NCBI GenBank assembly: GCA_035771165.1 | Contig: JAWNZC010000351.1 | Span: 7,261,501 to 7,325,500, forward strand | Direction: 5' to 3' | DNA length: 64,000 nucleotides | Source: Paragorgia papillata | Taxonomy: Eukaryota > Cnidaria > Anthozoa > Scleralcyonacea > Coralliidae | Shown: positions 53,001-63,167 of the stretch, in pieces | Position numbering within the stretch: position 1 is the first letter of the stretch | Layout: every line of letters begins with the position of its first letter | Notes under the pieces: model-generated | The model's database searches: none | What the model saw: the letters and a program-made list of their open reading frames with translations, nothing else | What the model was told of the DNA's origin: nothing | Translations under genes and position numbers: made by a program

Positions 53001-56000
53001 AAGTTTTCTAGGTCTGACAGGTTACTATCGCCGTTTTATAAAGAATTATGCCAACATGTCTGCGCCACTGACAAAACTGACAACTAAAGAAAGCGCGAAG
53101 AAGTTCGAATGGACGCAAGAATGCCAGAATGCTTTTACAGAACTTCAGAATTCTTTGTGTTGTGCACCGGTGTTAATTTATCCTAAATTTGACAGGGAAT
53201 TTATTTTGCAAACAGACGCGTCAGACACGGGACTAGGTGCGGTATTGTCACAACTTGATGACAACGGTACAGAACGGCCGGTAGCATATGCGTCTAAAGT
53301 CCTTTCTCCTCGAGAAAGAAAATACTGTACAACAGAAAAAGAAGCATTTGCGGTTATATTTGGTGTTCGCACTTTTCGTATTTACTTATTAGGTCGGCCA
53401 TTTAAGGTAATCACAGACCACAGCGCATTGAAATGGCTCCACACCATGGACTTGAAAGGACGGTTAGAGCGGTGGGTCATGGAGTTACAAGAATTTCAGT
53501 TTTCGATTATTCATAAGCCGGGTAAGCTCCATAATAACGCGGATGCCCTTTCTCGCCTCATAGCGCCTCACAAGGACCCGATAGTGGATCTTGAGCGCGC
53601 TAAGATCGAGCCAGGCGACGAAGACTCTGTCCAAGAGAACGGTAATTGCGCCATAACTGTCAACCCAACGCTTAATTTAAAAAAGGCTCAGGAAGAGGAC
53701 CCAATTATCTCTAAGATAGTCGAGTTCAAAACAAACGGCAAACCAAAACCAAAACTATCCGCATGGAGTCATGATACAAGGCTAAAAGCATTTTGGTACC
53801 ATTATGATAAGTTGTTTGTTCGCCATGGTTTACTTTATCGATCATTAAAAGCCAAAAATACGCATCCAGATCCAGTTGTTGTTGTCCCTAAAGCATTAGA
53901 AATAGAAATTCTCAAGGGCACTCATGATAGCCCGTTTGCCGGACATCTAGGCGTTACTAAAACTCTTGAACGTGTCAGGAAAAGATTTTTCTGGCCAGGT
54001 ATGCGCGAGTCCGTCGAAGACCATATTCGTCAATGCACTGCATGCACGCAGAGGAAAACACCGGCGGCTAACAACGGCAAAGCCCCTCTGAAGAGTATAG
54101 AAGTAAGCGAACCGTTCACATTTTGGGCCATAGATTACATGGGTCCACTCCCAGAAACTGCTAGGGGTAACCGGCACATATTAGTTCTGATGGACCATTT
54201 TACAAAATGGTGCGAGGCGTTTCCGACAAGAGACCAAAAAGCAGTTACGGTAGCTAAGATTTTGGTTGAGAAAGTTTTTAGTCGATTTGGTCCACCGGTT
54301 GTCTTGCATTCCGACCAAGGTGCAAACTTTGAAAGCAATTTAATGCATGAATTATGCGATGTGATGGGGATAACCAAAACTCGTACAACGGCTTACCATC
54401 CTAGATGTGACGGTCAGGTAGAGCGACAGAATAGGACTCTGCAAGATATGCTAGCGGCATTTTCAGCAAAACATGGAAGCGATTGGGACTTGTGGCTAGA
54501 TTCAGTTGTATTCGCTTACAATACAAGCCAGCAGGAATCGCTGCAATTGTCACCATACCAGGTAGTTTTTGGACGTTCACCTAGAATGCCATTGGAATTA
54601 GAGCTGGGGCTGCCACTTAAAGATCCAAGCACTCAATCAGAATATGTGCAGTCGATTAGGAAGGTATTTAAAGAAGTCAGGCAGGTAGCTAGGGATAATT
54701 TAGAAAAGGCAAGGGAGAAACAACGAAAGGGTAACGAAGAGAAAACTCAGGCGTGGTGTCCATTTGTGCCAGGTGAGACTGTGTACTTGCAAAGACCGAA
54801 AAGGTGGAAGTGTGGGGCCAAATGGATTGGACCATACGAAGTTGTTGGTCGCTTAGGCGTTGATTATAAGATAAAATCAACAAACGGAAAGGTTACTGTC
54901 GTTCACCATGATCAGCTGAAGCGCAGCTATGTGCCATTTGGCAGCGGTAACGTTGTCTGTCCCGCGAGAGAAACCGGGGACAATCAGGTGGTTTACAATA
55001 TGCCAACGACTGAAATTCAACCTCACTGTGATAATGCTCCCCAGTTCCAACGGGTTAGGCCTAGGAATCTCAGGCAAAATGTACAACCGCCTGATCGGTA
55101 CGGATGTGTTGCGCCGTAAGTCACCAAAGAAATGTAGTCGCTAATTAGTTAATTAGTATTATACCAATTATTGAATATTGTACATATAGTTTATTAATTT
55201 TACATTTTTAGATTTTGAATAACATGTTCTTGAGGGCAAGAACATAAAGTTAGGTAATGGTGTAACAAGTTATATGTAAGTTCAGTTATTCACTATTAAG
55301 ACAAAGGACAATAGACAAAGAACAATGTAAGGTGGAGTTTCCGGACAAAGCCCAGGAGACTAATTGACCTGGTGTTAGGTCAGGCAGTGTGTATGTGACC
55401 GTAGAGAGCGAAGGTTACATGTAACTAAGTTTGTAAATAAAAGGAGTGTTCTCCAAAGCTCGGCACGTTACACATACAAGGCCATAGCTTTGACTTTAAT
55501 CTATTTACAACGAGTGTAAATGCCAAATATAATTATTAATATAACATAGTGTACGCTGTGTACGCATTTTTTCAATTGTTTTAATTGGAAAATGCAGCAT
55601 ATATGCGAAATGCAGCTGAATATAATCGGCAAGGTTTTTGACTGCATACAGAGTGTGGTGCATACATTGTGACCATGTGGCATGTTGTACATGTTGTTGA
55701 TGTTTGGTTTGCATTTGGTGGGTATATAAAGTTATTGAAGTGACAGTGAGTGGAGCGGCCGAAAATGTGCAGTTGATTGCATTTCAAAGTTGTCTTTCGA
55801 CTTTAGTGTCGTGCGAGCAGAACCCTGATATAAGGTACGAGCAAGTAGCGCTACCTCGAAGGCTGTGTGAGTGCGTTGGAAGTATTGGAACGGATTGGAA
55901 AGGGTGAATGGAGATGTGATTGTGAACTTCTATGACAGCGATAATGCCTCGTAACTGATTCCGGTGTCCCAGCGGATAGTGTTCCCACTGACATTATTCG

Positions 56001-59000
56001 CTAGCGAAGTGTGTCCCCAGACAGTAAAATATCCGTCCGCATACAAACACTATCCATGTTTAACTATCTGCGTTTAAAAATGCAAGAGGTTATAGCGCGA
56101 TATGAAATGCTTTTATTGTTTTGTGCAATTGTATAAATTATTTGGAAACTTGATTTGAGACTTTATAGTACAGAAGGTTGTAATTGTATACTGGAACGGG
56201 AACGTGAACGGTAAAATAGTGTAAAATTGAATTGATATAAATAGTATTAAGTATTATTATAAGTGTTAATGTTGACTATTGAAATTGGAAGGGAGTTCCT
56301 CCGACGATGGAGTTCAGTTTATGAAGTGGTAATATCTGTTGCTTTAGATGTCATTGGATCGAATGTAACTTTAATTTGTTTGTTGGCTCGCAAGATTGCA
56401 CGTGTGATATCCCTTTCAGTGGCTGTATTTAGGTCGAGAGATAACTTAAGGATGGTGAGGAGCTCTTTGACTTCTTGGTTGTAGAAGGAAAGGCGTCTTT
56501 TTTCAGCCGGATTGGCTGAATTTTGCATTAGAAGTTGGAAGTACCGCTGCATGCCACATGCATCGAGGATCTGCATCAAATTGCATTTCTCGCATTCCCC
56601 AAGAGTGTCATCATCGGGACAGGGAATGACCTTCTTCTTGCAGGCAACGCAGGATATTGTGTTGGTCACTTGATGAACTGCCACGATTTTTCCTGAGATT
56701 GTCGAGGAAGTTTGTAGGTTGACGTTGTCGACTGGTACCAATGGTTGGTCAAATGGAGTTGTTTCAGTGGCTTTGAATTTTTCGTCTTTTGGTGTGTTGA
56801 GATACTTTTCACCCTTTGACATTTTGATTTTGAGGTTTGTAAGGAGGTAGGTGGTGTTTACCTTCAAAGTGTCGATGCTGTCCTCCCACAACACGGCTTT
56901 GATTGTACTTGTGTGATCTCTTAAGATCACTTCTTGTTTTCTTAATATACCTTGATATTGGGTATGGATTCGTTTGATGCCTGAAATTTGTGCAACTTCC
57001 GCTTTCAAAGTGATGAGTTGTTCTGCCGCTGTATCGTTTAGGGACGAAATGTTCATCGTCGTTCCCGTGGCTGTCAACTTGTTGGAATGTGGAAAATCGA
57101 CTTCTGTAATATCGACCGGAGTTATTCTTGTGTGTTGATTGAAGATGACGTCTTCGTTTTTGGATCTGGCGTAGTTAGACACTTTCACGGGGCCTTTGGT
57201 CTGTTGGATGGTGTGAAGTTGTGTATATTTTTGTGGTAAAAAGCACACTGCACGAACCACCTTGTCTTTTTCTTGGAGCGTGAAATTAAAATATTTCTTG
57301 TCTGAGTTCCTTGCATTTTTCACCGGCGACACAGCGTGAACGAAGCACATGATTTCGTCAGATTCTGTATTAATGAAAATGTTGTTGTTAAGTACGCTGA
57401 CAAATTATTCCCTGCTATTCTAGGTGCTATTATTAGGGCCGTTTATACGGGCGAAATAAGCCTCGACTTACGTAAGACGCGGACTGTTCGTATAAACAAA
57501 ATACCAGCCTAAGCCTTACCGGCTAAGCCGCGTCCATGACTATAGTATATGTACGACGTGGCTCATTTGGCCCGTACAAAGCCGATTGGCGGTGGAAGGC
57601 AAGCTTTGCTATTTTTTCGAAAGATTGAAAGAACCCTGCCAGAGACACAAAACCCATGTTCTATTTGTTCTATGAAATATCGAGTGTCTTACAACAGAAA
57701 TAGACACATACGAGTAGAGATAAAGATAGAACTTCAATCCTTCGAACAAATTTTCCAACATTTTCCAAAACAACAAAGTCGCCTTGCAATTTTTGATATA
57801 CAAAGCGCTAATTCGGATCTTATTTAGTTATTTTTAACGAAAGTGGAATGAGGTGTTTTAGGTTTTGTGAGACTCTGCCATGAGCTCCGGCGTCTTTCGG
57901 CTTAAATTTGTCGACCCTTAATAATGAGTAGATGACAGGGAATCGGAAGTCGAAATGACTTAATTAGGTCACATTTTGTAGGTGAGATGTTCTTGTATGA
58001 CTATACAGAGAAATCGCTTTGTAGATTTCCGCAATTTTGCAACAAAGTCGCCTCGCAATTTTTGATATACAAAGCGCTAATTCGGATCTTATTTAGTTAT
58101 TTTTAACGAAAGTGGAATGATGTGTTTTAGGTTTTGCGAGATTCTGCCATGAGTTCCGGCGTCTTTTGGCTTGTCGGCAACGAAGAAAAAACATCGCATT
58201 CGGAAAACTGCTTAAATTTCTCGACCCTTTTCGTATATTCTGAGTTGTTTACTAAAACTTTGTGTCAATTGGGTAAACTTACACAGTGAACTCTCGGCGG
58301 AATGAGTAGATGGACAGCGAATGAAGTCGGAATGACTTAATTAGGTCACATGTTCTTGTATGACTATACAGAGAAATGGCTTTGCAGATTTTCGCAATTT
58401 TGCAACAAAGTCGCCTTGCAATTTTTGATATAGAAAGCGCTAATTCGGATCTTATTTAGTTAATTTTAACGAAAGTGGAATGAGGTGTTTTAGGTTTTGT
58501 GAGACTCTGCCATGAGCTCCGGCGTCTTTTGGCTTGTCGGCTTAAATTTCTCAACTCTTAATAATGAGTAGATGACAGGGAATCGGAACAGGTCACATGT
58601 TCTTGTATGACTATACAGAGAAATCGCTTTGTAGATTTCCGCAATTTTGCAACAAAGTCGCCTTGCAATTTTTGATATAGAAAGCGCTAATTCGGATCTT
58701 ATTTAGTTAATTTTAACGAAAGTGGAATGAGGTGTTTTAGGTTTTGTGAGACTCTGCCATGAGTTCCGGCGTCTTTTGGCTTGTCGGCTTAAATTTGTCG
58801 ACCCTTAATAATGAGTAGATGACAGGGAATCGGAAGAGGTCACATGTTCTTGTATGACTATACAGAGAAATCGCTTTGTAGATTTCCGCAATTTTGCAAC
58901 AAAGTCGCCTTGCAATTTTTGATATACAAAGCGCTAATTCGGATCTTATTTAGTTAATTTTAACGAAAGTGGAGTGAGGTGTTTTAGGTTTTGCGAGACT

Positions 59001-61640
59001 CTGCGATGAGTTCCGGCGTCTTTCGACTTGTCGGCTTAAATTTGTCGACCCTTAATAATGAGTAGATGACAGGGAATCGGAAGTCGAAATGACTTAATTA
59101 GGTCACATTTTGTACGTGAGATGTTCTTGTATGACTATACAGAGAAATCGCTTTGTAGATTTTCGCATACACTCAGGTAAAATATTCGCACCAATATTAG
59201 TAATACCATAATTTTTATTACCAGCTGAAATAACATCAACATTGTTCCACAAATGTTTATATCTTCGAGTGGTGTTGAATCCTGTTTGACTCTTACATTA
59301 TTGTGTGAACCAATTCGGGCACGATGTTGCTCAATTGTCACTCCCATTTAGGCAAAATGTTGAGTTATATTTTAAAGGTTTTTATGTTGTCAACAGTCAA
59401 CAGGCACAAATTATGCCTTCGTTTGTGTATTGTTTTTAGCGAGCACCACGACTTCGCTAGGTTTGTTTTTAGCGAGCACCACGACTTCGCTAGGTTTGAT
59501 TTTGACGAGCACAATGGCTTCGTTTGATTTGAGTTGCGTGATACCCACACGCAGATAATGTCTGATCGGAATACTGATCAGCGCGAACACAATGGCTCCT
59601 GTGAGAAAATTGAACTCACACCAATATACACCTATTAAAATAGAAGGTAAATCGTATTCACAAACAAAACAATTTAATCTTTAATAGCCAAATGCCGTTT
59701 TAAGTGAGCCTTTAAAGACGGGACAAACAAGAAAAACTAAGTACACAGAACTATCTTAGTCGTCTTACCTTGAAAACAGAATATCTCCTCAATGAAATGA
59801 ATTGAAATTCCCGACTGGCAGGACAGATCGTTCGAGAACTTATTGGCACAGCTCACAGACGCTCACTCACTCACCTCATGGCGTTGCGAGTTCAGAAAAT
59901 ACCATATTCGTGGTGGCGTTGAGAAGTTCCGAACATTAATTCCGTACAACTTCCGTGAAAACGAATAACCCTCTGGAGTATGGAATGTAAACAATCTCGT
60001 TCAAACTAAACTACGTCACAAAACGTCATAAAACTTAACATCCAGGAAATTTTCACATATATCGAGATCTCGTTGACTATACATAGGTCCGGTAAGAGGT
60101 CTGGGCACGAGACATAGGTAACCCATGTCAAGATTAGTGTGCTGCCTACGGCAGCAATGAATGCGAACGGAAAGAGAACGTGAAGGGGACGAGAAACGGA
60201 AACCGAAGCAGGAGCAGAAGTATGAAAAGGAATATAAGATTAGGAATAAGAACAAGAATGAATATGAGCGCATGATTATCACAAAAACATACTGGATCGA
60301 GCGATTACTGTTTGGAAAACTGTGAAGCCAGAATCCACCATTATATACTAAGGGACCAACTGCATGCATGTGTAAAAAAGTAGATTGTTGCGTAGGCAGT
60401 GGTTTTGAACTCGAAACGTCGGTTTTCAGTTACTGAAAACCTTGGTAGTTTACCACATTTTCACTCTGCATGCATGTTGAAAATGTACATGTCGCTACGG
60501 AGTTTGTTTTCGTTCCTTTACTTTCTTTTTTGCTTTTTACAACCAAGCACAGCATTGTGCATTCTTTATATATTTCCTTTGCGAGCGAGCATCATTTTCT
60601 TACTCTGGCCAACATTAGGGCTATTTATACGGGAGAAAATAAGTCGCGATTTAATTAAGACGCGTCCTATTTAGGTCGCGAACACACCCGTATTAGTCTA
60701 CCCTGGATGCCAGAGGCTCTTGTGTAATAAGCATAGCGGCAGACGAAGCATAGTATTAGTCGTATAAATGGTCAATTTGTTCGTGACCAAAGAAAGTCGG
60801 GACTAAAAAATAGGAACATGGTTGAAAGCTAGTCCAAAATATGTCGCGACGTATTAGAAATTGACCATTTATACGAGTGATGAGTTACTCGATTCAGACT
60901 TAATTCTTTAAAGACAGTGGCATGAGAAATAGATCGAATACATGAGAAACTAAGTAATAAGAATGAAGATGCGGATAAAAATTGGAAAAAACAATCAGCC
61001 AGCATAAAGTGCCTATTCTACAATCAAAGCGCTAAAACTAATATAGTAATAAGTTTTGGATAACGTATTTTGTTTTTTCTGTGTTTTTATTGCAGGCGTA
61101 TCAAGAAAGTCTGAAAGAGGTGACAACGATTGACTTAACGCGACTGCTAAATGATAGCGCTAGGAAAATGGAGCATTATTTTAGCAAGAAAATCGTTTCG
61201 TTGCAGGTTAAGATTATTTTGTCTAAAATATAATTTCTATTTAATTTGTGTCCGGTATTATTTATACTATAGATGTAAATTTACCGGAATGCATATTTTA
61301 GAATGCTATTTCATAAATGGTAAATGTAACATTTTCACACATGAAATTTTTTGTTTTATATAAGAGATTGGAAGATTATTTTACTAATAATAAAGTTTCG
61401 TTTCACTTGTGAATTTAAGCTGCAATATTTTTGTATCCTCTCACATTCCAAAGTAATAGTTTTTTTTTAAAATTTCATATCAAATTTTGACAAAGACTTT
61501 CAGGTGAAAATTAATTTTACATATTTTTTATTCTCACTTATAAAATATTTGGTTTGTATTTCAAGTGGTATAGTTCTAAATCTTTCATGAGAAACAGTAT
61601 TGTGTTATTGTACAGTATTCTGTCTGTCTGTCTGTCTGTC

Positions 61641-61701
<61 letters not shown>

Positions 61702-61702
61702 G

Positions 61703-61734
<32 letters not shown>

Positions 61735-62450
61735 AGGCTTGAAGCAAGCGCGTCCACTTGTTTCCAAAGAGGTGGCCCTTGCAATTTACAATTCTTTAAT
61801 ACAGCCTTTATTTGATTATTGTGACATTGTTTGGGATAATCTGACGGCATTCCAAGCAACTAGACTACAAAAGTTAAAAAACCGTGCTGGCTGTGTTATC
61901 ACACAACAAGGCTATGATGTCCGATCCTATATAATTAGAGAGGAACTGGGTTGGAAGGTGTTACAGGAAACGAGAGATTATCATAAAGTTGTCTATGAGT
62001 TGTCCTCGTACATAAAGCACTTAACAACCTAGCTCCTCCATATCTGTTAGAATACTTACCCTTGTGCAATTATTCGGAAAATTACAACCTTCGAGATCGC
62101 GACATGAAAATCGCCTTATCAGTAAAACCGAAAACGAATTATTTAAAAGACAGTTTCGCGTACGATGCTGCAAAACTGTGGAATAGTCTACCTAATGAAG
62201 CAAGATTAGCAACAAGCTTAAAATCGTTTAAAAATTATGTCTCAACCTTTAGTTTCCCACACTAAAATAATCGTAATCATTTAAATTAATTCAAATTAAT
62301 GAAATACATGTACAAAATATATTATAATTATTCACATTTTATCAAAAGTACAAAAATAATCTGTATATACAACTAATTATGTAAATATTTAATCGGCTTT
62401 CATGAAAAGCAATTTGTAATTATTGATTGAAACACCGATTTTAAATAAAT

Positions 62451-62485
<35 letters not shown>

Positions 62486-62679
62486 CTGTCAGTCCCTTTT
62501 CAACCTTTTCTTCAATTGAACAAAAAAATTCATAATTATAAAAGTTTATTTTTTAATAACTATATCTGCCTAATTCCATTTGCTTTGACAATAAATATTT
62601 TTATATTTTTATGCAGAGGATTAAGCATAGAGCCGAGAAAGCCTACGGGGAACAAATAAACGAGACTGTTCAAGCTGAA
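44792..62679 (+). CDS. Voltage-gated calcium channel alpha2/delta-like subunit, N-terminal exons
   Basis: Alpha2/delta subunits are secreted, membrane-anchored partners of Cav channels that promote surface expression. Four exons are visible: 44792-44919, 44971-45123, 61096-61206 and 62617-62679. Together they encode a hydrophobic signal peptide and then a helical region (VDGWANDIGKKIWSLAEDVS, LTRLLNDSARKMEHYFSKK and IKHRAEKAYGEQ). This matches the layout of the VWA N-terminal region of this family, before the von Willebrand A domain. The VWA and Cache domains must lie right of the window. Exons 2, 3 and 4 are joined in phase 0. Intron 2 is GC-AG and 16 kb long. The phase between exons 1 and 2 does not fit canonical splicing. 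The family call rests on pattern memory. Confidence 0.65.
44971..45123 (+). CDS. Alpha2/delta-like exon 2
   Basis: Acceptor TTACAG, 51 codons. Encodes ELSRYIPKWFSNNSFNVTMK through GSGDLRQ, with two potential N-glycosylation sites (NNS, NVT). The donor is CAG followed by GCAAGT, the preferred GC-donor context. Confidence 0.65.
45124..46655. other. Start of the 16-kb calcium-channel intron, nothing recognised
   Basis: Apart from a short hairpin at 46075-46145 (TAGCCTGGGAAAAT and a related inverted phrase), no feature is supported. Confidence 0.35.
46656..46801. repeat. 146-bp perfect palindrome with (TA)n centre
   Basis: Left arm AACAAAGTACTCCAATTTTC runs about 50 bp to GGGGACAC, followed by (TA)n and an exact inverted copy. 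It has cruciform potential. It could be a real fold-back element or an assembly inversion artefact. Confidence 0.85.
46909..46994. repeat. (TA)n microsatellite
   Basis: Over 40 TA units, close to the (TA)-centred palindrome. Confidence 0.95.
47724..48101. mobile_element. Fold-back element TAGGGACTTTAAGAT
   Basis: Ends TAGGGACTTTAAGAT and ATCTTAAAGTCCCTA are inverted. The inner arms contain related GACGACGGC-type sequence. Non-coding. Confidence 0.7.
48208..48467. mobile_element. MITE family C, copy 4
   Basis: Ends AGTGCCTATGTCAT and ATGACATAGGCACT are inverted, with TTAA on both sides (48204-48207 and 48468-48471). The inner arms share GACGGAAGTGACGTC and its complement. Confidence 0.85.
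48472..49292. other. Intron sequence, nothing recognised
   Basis: No exon or element supported. Confidence 0.3.
49293..49805. mobile_element. Fold-back element with ribozyme-like cores in both arms
   Basis: Arms begin CATAGTTTAACGCTACTCTG and end with its complement. Each arm contains the phrase CTGATGAAGACACTAGATCG followed by a GAAACGTT (left on the - strand, 49369-49399; right on the + strand, 49734-49764). The left core has a perfect 6-bp stem II (GACACT with AGTGTC). A third sequence block near 49500-49660 has its own inverted phrases (GTTTGGAA/TTCCAAAC). Non-coding. Confidence 0.75.
50116..50327 (+). repeat. 5' LTR
   Basis: 212 bp, TG...CA ends, with AATAAA near its 3' part (50291-50296) as polyadenylation signal. 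Looks identical to the 3' copy. Confidence 0.95.
50331..50344 (+). other. Primer-binding site
   Basis: TGGTGGCAGCGGTG three bases after the 5' LTR. It begins with TGG, complementary to the CCA end of a tRNA. The tRNA species was not determined. Confidence 0.75.
50353..51219 (+). CDS. gag: Gag polyprotein of the LTR retrotransposon
   Basis: 288 residues, starting at the first ATG 9 bp after the primer-binding site. The N-terminal half is capsid-like (WLREFDACALANGW, then LPAFLRGRAASHF). The C-terminus carries two CCHC zinc knuckles, CYRCGEPGHIARDC (51040-51081) and CYECQGFGHFARDC (51130-51171), for RNA packaging. It overlaps pol, which is read after a -1 shift at 51180-51186. Confidence 0.92.
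   Translation: MASAILPTKFEGDDVVAWLREFDACALANGWKDEEKIKKLPAFLRGRAASHFHAIPDDERSTYTDAAKRLKEALCPLVEREIFFAQFDARMLRHGEDPAVYKWELEQLLDKAQPTLAADAKTALVARQFMRGLPSGIKGKLIEHNPTASLPDMLSFVQRFRAVEGYTSHATSASTATTPTTNSEVDKLVGLMTDLASRQARLEDQMRESHRLYAAASQSNNRRPDKPFSCYRCGEPGHIARDCRSDSRQRNSLDRTTVRCYECQGFGHFARDCANSLNYQGASREAGR
51180..51186 (+). other. -1 ribosomal frameshift heptamer T_TTA_AAC
   Basis: The heptamer is in the correct gag register (codons TCT TTA AAC). A -1 slip moves exactly into the pol frame, which is open from there. GGGG at 51193 could pair with CCCC at 51224-51227, and CTACC at 51186-51190 with GGTAG at 51215-51219; these are possible stimulatory structures, not folded by software. Confidence 0.75.
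51186..55119 (+). CDS. pol: Pol polyprotein (protease, RT, RNase H, integrase), interrupted by one frameshift
   Basis: Enzymes for replication and integration of the element. Protease LLDTGS (catalytic DTG, 51348-51356). RT with VDYRKLNNIT, TLDLKSGYWQIP and YLDD (52762-52773). RNase H with TDASDTGLGAVLSQ. Integrase with an HHCC zinc finger (GHLGVTKTLERVRKRFFWPG, then CTACTQRK) and a DDE triad in AIDYMG, SDQGAN and GQVERQN. It ends in a GPY/F-like module (KWIGPYEV). The frame breaks at a run of seven A (52624-52630) within RT: the upstream frame stops at 52649, while the downstream frame (from 52585) runs to 55119 in the +1 register. This is a disabling one-base indel or a sequencing error. 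Confidence 0.92.
55261..55472 (+). repeat. 3' LTR
   Basis: 212 bp, same sequence as 50116-50327 by eye. It is preceded by a weakly purine-rich segment (TTGAGGGCAAGAACATAAAG region), the likely polypurine tract. Confidence 0.95.
55473..56318. other. Intron sequence, nothing recognised
   Basis: Short ORFs only. No exon or element supported. Confidence 0.3.
56319..57350 (-). CDS. RPA-like OB-fold ssDNA-binding protein, probably transposon-associated
   Basis: 343 residues, mostly hydrophilic. I recognise the style of replication protein A large-subunit homologues. There is an N-terminal OB-like segment (VSPVKNARNSDKKYFNFTLQ, 8-27), a second OB-like segment around 115-185 (ILRDHTSTIKAVLWED), and a C4 zinc ribbon in a third (C234, C237, C253, C256, in CVACKK and CEKC). 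A possible intron acceptor (ACAG) lies 14 bp upstream of the ATG on the - strand with an open frame through it, so the ORF may be a 3' exon. It lies antisense in the calcium-channel intron. Multicopy RPA-like genes are often carried by DNA transposons such as Helitrons, but no Helitron helicase is present. Function inferred only. Confidence 0.5.
   Translation of the reverse strand: MCFVHAVSPVKNARNSDKKYFNFTLQEKDKVVRAVCFLPQKYTQLHTIQQTKGPVKVSNYARSKNEDVIFNQHTRITPVDITEVDFPHSNKLTATGTTMNISSLNDTAAEQLITLKAEVAQISGIKRIHTQYQGILRKQEVILRDHTSTIKAVLWEDSIDTLKVNTTYLLTNLKIKMSKGEKYLNTPKDEKFKATETTPFDQPLVPVDNVNLQTSSTISGKIVAVHQVTNTISCVACKKKVIPCPDDDTLGECEKCNLMQILDACGMQRYFQLLMQNSANPAEKRRLSFYNQEVKELLTILKLSLDLNTATERDITRAILRANKQIKVTFDPMTSKATDITTS
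57773..59165. repeat. Satellite-like tandem repeat, five copies
   Basis: Starts of the shared phrase ACAAAGTCGCCTTGCAATTT fall at 57773, 58042, 58405, 58652 and 58899, giving periods of 269, 363, 247 and 247 bp. Units include GATATACAAAGCGCTAATTC and GTATGACTATACAGAGAAAT. The 363-bp unit has an insertion of roughly 100 bp (about 58175-58310). Copies are highly similar. The array starts 420 bp upstream of the RPA-like ORF. Confidence 0.9.
59166..60383. other. Intron sequence with short duplications
   Basis: TTTTTAGCGAGCACCACGAC occurs twice in tandem at 59436-59490. No exon was recognised. Confidence 0.4.
60384..60480. mobile_element. Fragment with GCGTAGGCAGTG head and CGAAACGTC
   Basis: ATTGTTGCGTAGGCAGTG at 60384-60401 is followed by CTCGAAACGTC and a hairpin GGTTTTCAGTTACTGAAAACC-type stem. 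It is a truncated relative of the elements at 10743 and 33694. Confidence 0.5.
60617..60880. mobile_element. Inverted-repeat fragment with ATTTATACGGG phrase
   Basis: CGTATAAATGGTCAATTT (60767-60784) and its complement (about 60861-60878) are inverted. GGGCTATTTATACGGG at 60617 recurs as GGGCCGTTTATACGGG near 57438. Element limits are uncertain. Confidence 0.45.
61096..61206 (+). CDS. Alpha2/delta-like exon 3
   Basis: Acceptor TTGCAG, donor GTTAAG, 37 codons in phase 0. Encodes YQESLKEVTTIDLTRLLNDS through VSLQ. Confidence 0.7.
61619..61735. repeat. (CTGT)n tetranucleotide array
   Basis: About 29 CTGT units with two interruptions, directly joined to a LINE fragment. Spurious Cys-Leu-Ser-Val ORFs. 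Confidence 0.95.
61736..62451 (+). mobile_element. 5'-truncated LINE: RT C-terminal region, frameshifted
   Basis: The first frame encodes PLVSKEVALAIYNSLIQPLF and DYCDIVWDN, typical of the post-RT region of Jockey-like LINEs. A -1 frame change near 62025 leads to a second open segment ending at 62265 with LWNSLPNEARLATSLKSFK. An AT-rich tail with AATAAA at 62444-62449 and a (TC)n tract follow. Intron 3 of the calcium-channel gene hosts it. Confidence 0.8.
62452..62482. repeat. (TC)n tract at a LINE 3' end
   Basis: About 15 TC units directly after the AATAAA tail of the LINE fragment. Confidence 0.9.
62617..62679 (+). CDS. Alpha2/delta-like exon 4
   Basis: Acceptor ATGCAG, donor GTATGT, 21 codons in phase 0. 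Encodes RIKHRAEKAYGEQINETVQA and one Glu. NET is a potential glycosylation site. Confidence 0.65.
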
Positions 62680-62713
62680 GTATGTAATTCTTATATTATT
62701 AACAAGTTCATTA

Positions 62714-63165
62714 CCGTATTTACTCGATTAAGCGCCGCGGCGCTCTTTAAATTTTTAGTGTTTTGGATGCGGCGCTTATTTGAGTGAGGGCGGCGCTCTT
62801 TAAAAATCATATCATTTGTAATAAACGATAACAAGAAAATGTTAACAACAAAATAAACATGTTTCAAATGGGAGAACAATGAAATATACCCACTTTGAAC
62901 TGAAAAACATTGTAATACAGGAGAATAAATTTCCGAGGCTGGTTTAAGATTGAGGTGTACTGTACTTGTTTTTTAGTTTGGCTCCTCGAACAATTCAGTC
63001 TGACGGTGCTTCGATTAAGCGCCGCATTGTTGTGAATAAGTGCGGCGCTTATTCGAGGACGTCGCTATTTAATATTTTTGTCTGATTTTTGCTCTCATAT
63101 GCGGCGCTTAATTGGGGGCGGCGCTTAATTGGGGGCGGCGCTTAATATTAATCGAGTAAATACGG
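62714..63165. mobile_element. TIR element CCGTATTTACTCGATTAAGC with TA target duplication
   Basis: Inverted ends CCGTATTTACTCGATTAAGC and the complement of CCGTATTTACTCGATTAATA, flanked by TA on both sides (62712-62713 and 63166-63167). GCGGCGCTTA-type phrases recur at both subtermini. TA targets suggest a Tc1/mariner-like non-autonomous element. It lies just after exon 4 of the calcium-channel gene. Confidence 0.8.
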
Positions 63166-63167
63166 TA

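Larger units (their letters stand above)
50116..55472 (+). mobile_element. Ty3/gypsy-type LTR retrotransposon
   Basis: 5.36 kb, bounded by 212-bp direct LTRs (TGTAAC...GTTACA) and flanked by CATA on both sides (50112-50115 and 55473-55476). Layout: LTR, primer-binding site, gag with two zinc knuckles, -1 frameshift, pol (protease, RT, RNase H, integrase), LTR. No envelope-like ORF. The order RT before integrase places it in the Ty3/gypsy lineage. The LTRs show no difference that I can see, implying very recent insertion. It sits sense-oriented in the calcium-channel intron. Confidence 0.95.

Noticed and set aside
61554..61859. Cys-rich and Asp-Arg-Gln-rich ORFs on both strands
   Set aside because: Translations of the (CTGT)n tetranucleotide array.
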